Below, piece after piece: positions 23,703 to 26,820 of a DNA stretch of 26,820 bases. The first letter of the stretch is position 1, and every line of letters begins with the position of its first letter. The position numbers and the translations under genes are program-made. This stretch comes from Flavobacterium sp. (GTDB lineage: Bacteria; Bacteroidota; Bacteroidia; Flavobacteriales; Flavobacteriaceae), in assembly GCA_018062725.1 (NCBI GenBank), contig JAGORP010000018.1:1-26820 (forward strand), written 5' to 3'. The notes beneath the pieces were generated by a model. That model saw only the letters and a list, made by a program, of their open reading frames with translations. It did no database searches and was not told the DNA's origin.

Positions 23703-24791
23703 TTAGTTTCTAGGAAAATCGATTCGTTTCCCAGTATGTAAACCATTATTTTTAGCTAAAACGCCACACATATGAAACAGCATTCGAGCACCAACATTAC
23801 CGTCCCAATCATCACTTTCTCCTGGCGCCACTTCCACTAAATCGAAACCAATGATTTCTTTTCCACTTTCCGCTAGTTTATTGAATAAATAAGTCGCTTG
23901 TTCAAAAGAAAAACCACCTGGTACCGGAGTTCCAGTATTAGGACAATACCATGGATACATTCCGTCAATATCGAAAGAAATACATACTTTTTGAGGCAAC
24001 GAAGCAATAATGGCGTTACATTGCGTTTCCCAAGTTTTCCCTTGGAACGTTTCTGCTTTAAGATCAGCATCAGTATTGACTAAAACTCTTCCATTTGACT
24101 TTTGTACAACTTCTACTTCTTGCTCACAAAAATCACGAATTCCTACTTGAACAATTTTAGAAATTTGCGGAATTTGCAACGCATTGTACATAATGGAAGC
24201 ATGCGAAAACGTAAACCCTTCGTAGGCAATACGCAAATCCATGTGAGCATCTAGGTGTAAAATTCCGAAATTATCGTGTTGGGATGCCAAGGCTTCGTAG
24301 TAACCTAGTGGCGTTGAATGATCACCGCCTAAAAGCACTACTTTTTTACCTTTATTCATCCAAAACAGGACTTTTTCCTTTACTTCGGTGTGTAATTCTC
24401 GACACACTTTGTTGATTTTATCCAAATCTGCTTGTAATACCGGGAATGTTTCAATGTCTTCACCCGCTTCTAAAGCTTCTATTATTGGTTGTGCTAGCGA
24501 TTTGTATTTATCCGAATTCACTTTCCAATGCTTTGGAGCATCCTCCATATATATTCCCAATTTCCATAAATCAGGGAAGTCTTGGTGATTTAAATCGACT
24601 TGAAACGAAGCATCCATAACCGCATCTGGGCCTTCCGAAGCACCAGCTCCATAACTCACGGTTACTTCCCAAGGCACTGGAATTACAATAATTTCAGAAT
24701 CTTCTGCAGAAAAAGGCAATCCAAAAACAGTAGCATCGGCTAAACCGGGTTGTGAAGGATCGAATGAGTTTATTATTTGTTGTTTTGTCAT
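23703..24791 (-). CDS. Arginase/agmatinase-family ureohydrolase
   Basis: This binuclear-Mn hydrolase of 362 residues has all metal ligands: GGDHS (His158), DAHMD (Asp181, His183, Asp185) and SFDIDG (Asp274, Asp276). A late Glu is present in GFDLVEVAPG. The segment YEGFTFSHASIMYNAL and the PNTGTPVPGG loop are closer to agmatinase than to arginase, but an N-terminal extension (residues 1-35) and GMYPW in place of the usual GLDPK after the metal motif are unusual. Substrates could be agmatine, arginine or another guanidino or formamide compound. It starts 93 bases after the restored end of kynureninase and is probably transcribed with it. No clear promoter is seen in between, only an 8-base tandem repeat. 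Confidence 0.86.
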   Translation of the reverse strand: MTKQQIINSFDPSQPGLADATVFGLPFSAEDSEIIVIPVPWEVTVSYGAGASEGPDAVMDASFQVDLNHQDFPDLWKLGIYMEDAPKHWKVNSDKYKSLAQPIIEALEAGEDIETFPVLQADLDKINKVCRELHTEVKEKVLFWMNKGKKVVLLGGDHSTPLGYYEALASQHDNFGILHLDAHMDLRIAYEGFTFSHASIMYNALQIPQISKIVQVGIRDFCEQEVEVVQKSNGRVLVNTDADLKAETFQGKTWETQCNAIIASLPQKVCISFDIDGMYPWYCPNTGTPVPGGFSFEQATYLFNKLAESGKEIIGFDLVEVAPGESDDWDGNVGARMLFHMCGVLAKNNGLHTGKRIDFPRN

Positions 24792-24795
24792 ATTT

Positions 24796-24843
24796 TGATT
24801 ATTTGATTGTTCGATTATTCTATTTTTTGATTATCCGATCTTA
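24796..24843. repeat. Imperfect 8-base tandem repeat
   Basis: Six consecutive 8-base units follow a pattern close to YGATTATT: TGATTATT, TGATTGTT, CGATTATT, CTATTTTT, TGATTATC, CGATCTTA; the last unit is weak. It lies five bases upstream of the agmatinase-like start codon, in its leader. Similar GATTGTTCGATTATT runs are familiar from other Flavobacteria, from memory. Confidence 0.7.
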
Positions 24844-24884
24844 ACATTAAAAATAGTAGGACCCTTTTAAAATTTACTTTCAAA

Positions 24885-26168
24885 CTATCGGGAAATCGAT
24901 AGAATTCCCTCCTTCAAAATCTGTCCAAAATGGTACATATCTTCAAAAGAACAATACAATGGCACGGGTGCCAAACGAATTACATTTGGTTCACGCCAAT
25001 CGGTGATAACTCCATTTTACATTAAATAATCGAACAAACTTCTTCCTTGACCGTGTAAGAAAACAGATAATTGGCAGGCTCTTTCGGTTGGGTTAGAAGG
25101 CGTAATGATTTCAAATTCAGTACCCGGGATTTCAGCATCAATTTCATGCAAAATGAATTCTAAATACGAAGTAATTTGATCGCGTTTTTGAATCAATTTA
25201 TCCATTCCAACTTCGGCAAACATTTCAACCGAAGCTAAATAAGGTGCTAAAGATAATATTGGCAAATTACTTACTTGCCAACCATCGGCACCGTGTACAG
25301 GATCGAAAGTAGGCTCCATTTTGAATCGACGTTCTTTGTTATGTCCCCACCAACCTGCAAAACGTGGTAAATTAGTATGATGATGTTTTTCATGCACGAA
25401 ACAACCCGAAGCATTTCCAGGTCCAGAATTCATATATTTATACGAACACCAAGCCGCAAAATCGACATTCCAATCGTGCAGTTCCAATTTTATATTTCCA
25501 GCCGCGTGTGCCAAATCGAAGCCCACGTTTGCTCCTACTTGGTGTCCGGCTTCGGTGATAGCTTTCATATCAAAAACCTGACCCGTATAATAATTCACGC
25601 CACCAATTAACACTAGTGCTAATTCATCTCCCACTTCATTTATTTTGGCAATTATATCTTCCAAACGAATATTGTGCTCTCCTTCTCTTCTTTTAATTTC
25701 GACAATGGCGTCATTCACATCATAACCGTGATGTTGTACTTGACTTTGAAACATATATTGATCGGAAGGGAATGCTTTTTCTTCACAAATGATCTTGTAT
25801 CGCAATTTGGTAGGACGGTAAAACGACACCATAAGTAAGTGAAGGTTTACCGTTAAGGTGTTCATTACTGTTACTTCGGAGGGTTTGGCACCCACAATTT
25901 TACTTAAAGGTTCGGCAAAACGTTCTTGATAATCCCACCAAGGTTTTTCAGCGTAAAAATGTCCTTCAACGGCTAAATTTGCCCAATCGGCCATCACTTC
26001 TTCTACATATTTTTGAGTTCTTTTGGGTTGTAATCCTAAGGAATTTCCAGTAAAATAGATGACATTTTTATGGTTATGCTGCGGAAAAATGAATTCGTTT
26101 CGGTACGCTTTTAATTCATCTTTTGCATCTAATTGTTGCGCAAATTCGAGTGTATTTTGAAATGACAT
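24885..26168 (-). pseudogene. kynU: Kynureninase interrupted by one in-frame stop codon
   Basis: Kynureninase cleaves kynurenine or 3-hydroxykynurenine to (3-hydroxy)anthranilate and alanine. The frame from 26168 has FTGNSLGLQPK, VMNTLTVNLHLLM, DLAHAAGN, the PLP Lys244 in CSYKYMNSGPG, and RFAGWWGH. After 383 codons, at 25017-25019, it meets TAA. Past this stop the same frame continues for 43 codons to TAG at 24885 with clear kynureninase sequence ([19 protein letters not shown], then [18 protein letters not shown]). The lost part includes Arg398, equivalent to the carboxylate-binding Arg434 of human kynureninase by motif position. The change is a single substitution, probably from GAA or AAA, not a frameshift. 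Because the rest of the gene is intact, it is either very recent, a sequencing error, or read through. Confidence 0.88.
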
Positions 26169-26187
26169 TTTTTTTTATTTTGAAATG

Positions 26188-26219
26188 TAAAAGTATTGAA
26201 AAAGTTATAAAGGAACAAA
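26188..26219 (-). promoter_or_regulatory. Candidate promoter of kynU
   Basis: On the minus strand, TTTG (26216-26219) and TACTTTTA (26188-26195, 7 of 8 match) are 20 bases apart. Transcription would start about 13 bases before the kynU start codon. It is likely to serve kynU and the arginase-family gene. Confidence 0.45.
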
Positions 26220-26255
26220 GTAACTATCTTACAAAGTTTAGGATGGCGTACAAAA

Positions 26256-26280
26256 AATCCCAACCTAAAAGATTGGGATT
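26256..26280 (-). terminator. Intrinsic terminator of queA
   Basis: The arms AATCCCAA (26256-26263) and TTGGGATT (26273-26280) have a 9-base loop and are followed on the minus strand by a U run. The terminator lies between queA and kynU. Confidence 0.8.
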
Positions 26281-26283
26281 CTA

Positions 26284-26307
26284 GATTGCTTCGTTCCTCG
26301 CAATGAC
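26284..26307. repeat. Dispersed 24-base repeat, copy 2
   Basis: GATTGCTTCGTTCC followed by TCGCAATGAC reads, on the other strand, as the widespread GTCATTGCGAGGAACGAAGC plus AATC repeat. It matches the copy at 3435-3458 at 21 of 24 positions. It abuts the end of queA, overlapping its TAG stop by one base, and precedes the terminator. Confidence 0.7.
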
Positions 26308-26820
26308 TATAAGATTAACATCGCGTCACCGTAAGAATAGAATTTATATCCTTCTTTGATCGCTTCGTCGTAAGCTTTACGCATTAAATCGTGTCCACAG
26401 AAAGCAGAAATCATCATTAATAATGTTGATTTCGGAGTGTGAAAATTTGTCACCATACAATCGGCCAAACTAAAGTCGTGAGGAGGAAAAATGAATTTAT
26501 TCGTCCAACCTTCAAATGCATTTAACGTTTTATTAGAAGAAACCGAACTTTCTAGAGCACGCATAGTTGTTGTACCAATAGCACACACCCGTTTTTTGTT
26601 CGCTTTGGCTTTATTCACTTTATCACAAGCTTCTTGTGTAATTTTTAATTCTTCCGAATCCATTTTGTGTTTCGATAAATCTTCCACTTCTACTGGGTTA
26701 AAAGTACCCAAACCAACGTGTAAGGTTACCTCAGCAAAATCGACACCTTTAATTTCTAAACGTTTCATCAAATGTTTAGAGAAGTGCAATCCTGCAGTTG
26801 GTGCCGCTACAGCTCCTTCT
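26307..26820 (-). CDS. queA: tRNA preQ1(34) S-adenosylmethionine ribosyltransferase-isomerase, C-terminal part
   Basis: QueA transfers and isomerises the ribosyl part of SAM onto preQ1 at tRNA position 34, forming epoxyqueuosine. About 170 C-terminal residues are present, and the frame remains open to the right edge: before LHFSKHLM the codons read [10 protein letters not shown], the QueA signature. Further motifs are [73 protein letters not shown] and [13 protein letters not shown]. The start lies outside the window; a start at the TTG near 26789 is not real. It acts in the same queuosine pathway as queE at 7866-8498. A repeat and terminator follow the stop. Confidence 0.95.
   Translation of the reverse strand, partial: EGAVAAPTAGLHFSKHLMKRLEIKGVDFAEVTLHVGLGTFNPVEVEDLSKHKMDSEELKITQEACDKVNKAKANKKRVCAIGTTTMRALESSVSSNKTLNAFEGWTNKFIFPPHDFSLADCMVTNFHTPKSTLLMMISAFCGHDLMRKAYDEAIKEGYKFYSYGDAMLIL

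Noticed and set aside
24796..24843. CRISPR array
   Set aside because: The units are only 8 bases, contiguous and imperfect, without spacers; no cas genes are present.
24885..25019. Reassigned stop codon (TAA read as an amino acid) in this organism
   Set aside because: Many clear genes in the window end in TAA at the expected place, so the genetic code is standard.
24885..25020. Frameshift as the cause of the short kynureninase frame
   Set aside because: The homologous sequence continues in the same frame after TAA (25017 minus 24885 is 132, a multiple of 3), so a substitution explains it and no base is gained or lost.

Overview
The window looks like a chromosomal segment of a member of the Flavobacteriaceae, most likely Flavobacterium or a close relative. 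The DNA is AT-rich. Promoter-like sites follow the Bacteroidetes pattern (a -7 box TAnnTTTG with TTG or TTTG about 18-21 bases upstream), and Shine-Dalgarno sites are largely absent. The gene content is typical of the group: a DUF1343/NamZ lipoprotein, an exbB-exbD-exbD-tonB operon, and a kynurenine pathway. Assignments come from reading motifs in the translated sequence; no database search was possible.

Layout. Bases 1-382 hold no protein gene. The left edge looks like the promoter and leader of an rRNA or tRNA operon leaving the window on the minus strand, followed by a structured repeat resembling the Flavo-1 RNA motif. Bases 383-5022 carry a LolE/FtsX-type ABC permease (-), a NamZ-type muramidase lipoprotein (+), a YkgJ-type cysteine-cluster protein (-), a SAM methyltransferase (+) and a zincin lipoprotein (+). 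Bases 5074-8498 carry a class V aminotransferase, two small secreted TonB-C-terminal-domain proteins, a 470-base stretch without a recognisable gene, and queE, all on the minus strand. Bases 8664-14405 are one minus-strand operon transcribed exbB, exbD, exbD, tonB, a small membrane protein, a PstS-like lipoprotein and a TPR protein; it ends at a strong terminator. Bases 14768-17063 carry a HerA-like ATPase, a DUF486 membrane protein and a cupin on the plus strand.

Bases 17208-19658 look like a small AT-rich accessory island: a BKACE-type beta-keto acid cleavage enzyme overlapping a NeuD/PglD-type acyltransferase on the minus strand, and a divergent family 2 glycosyltransferase. A testable idea is that the first makes an acyl-CoA that the second transfers to a surface sugar. 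Bases 19671-26168 (all minus) carry kynurenine 3-monooxygenase, a penicillin-acylase-family amidase, an arginase/agmatinase-family enzyme and kynureninase. The kynureninase frame has a single in-frame TAA; intact, conserved kynureninase sequence continues for 43 codons beyond it, including the arginine expected to bind substrate. The window ends inside queA (-).

The observations most worth checking are the kynureninase nonsense codon, the acyl-sugar island, the archaemetzincin-like zinc motif in the lipoprotein at 4249-5022, and the large hairpin between exbB and exbD that could set the ExbB:ExbD ratio.
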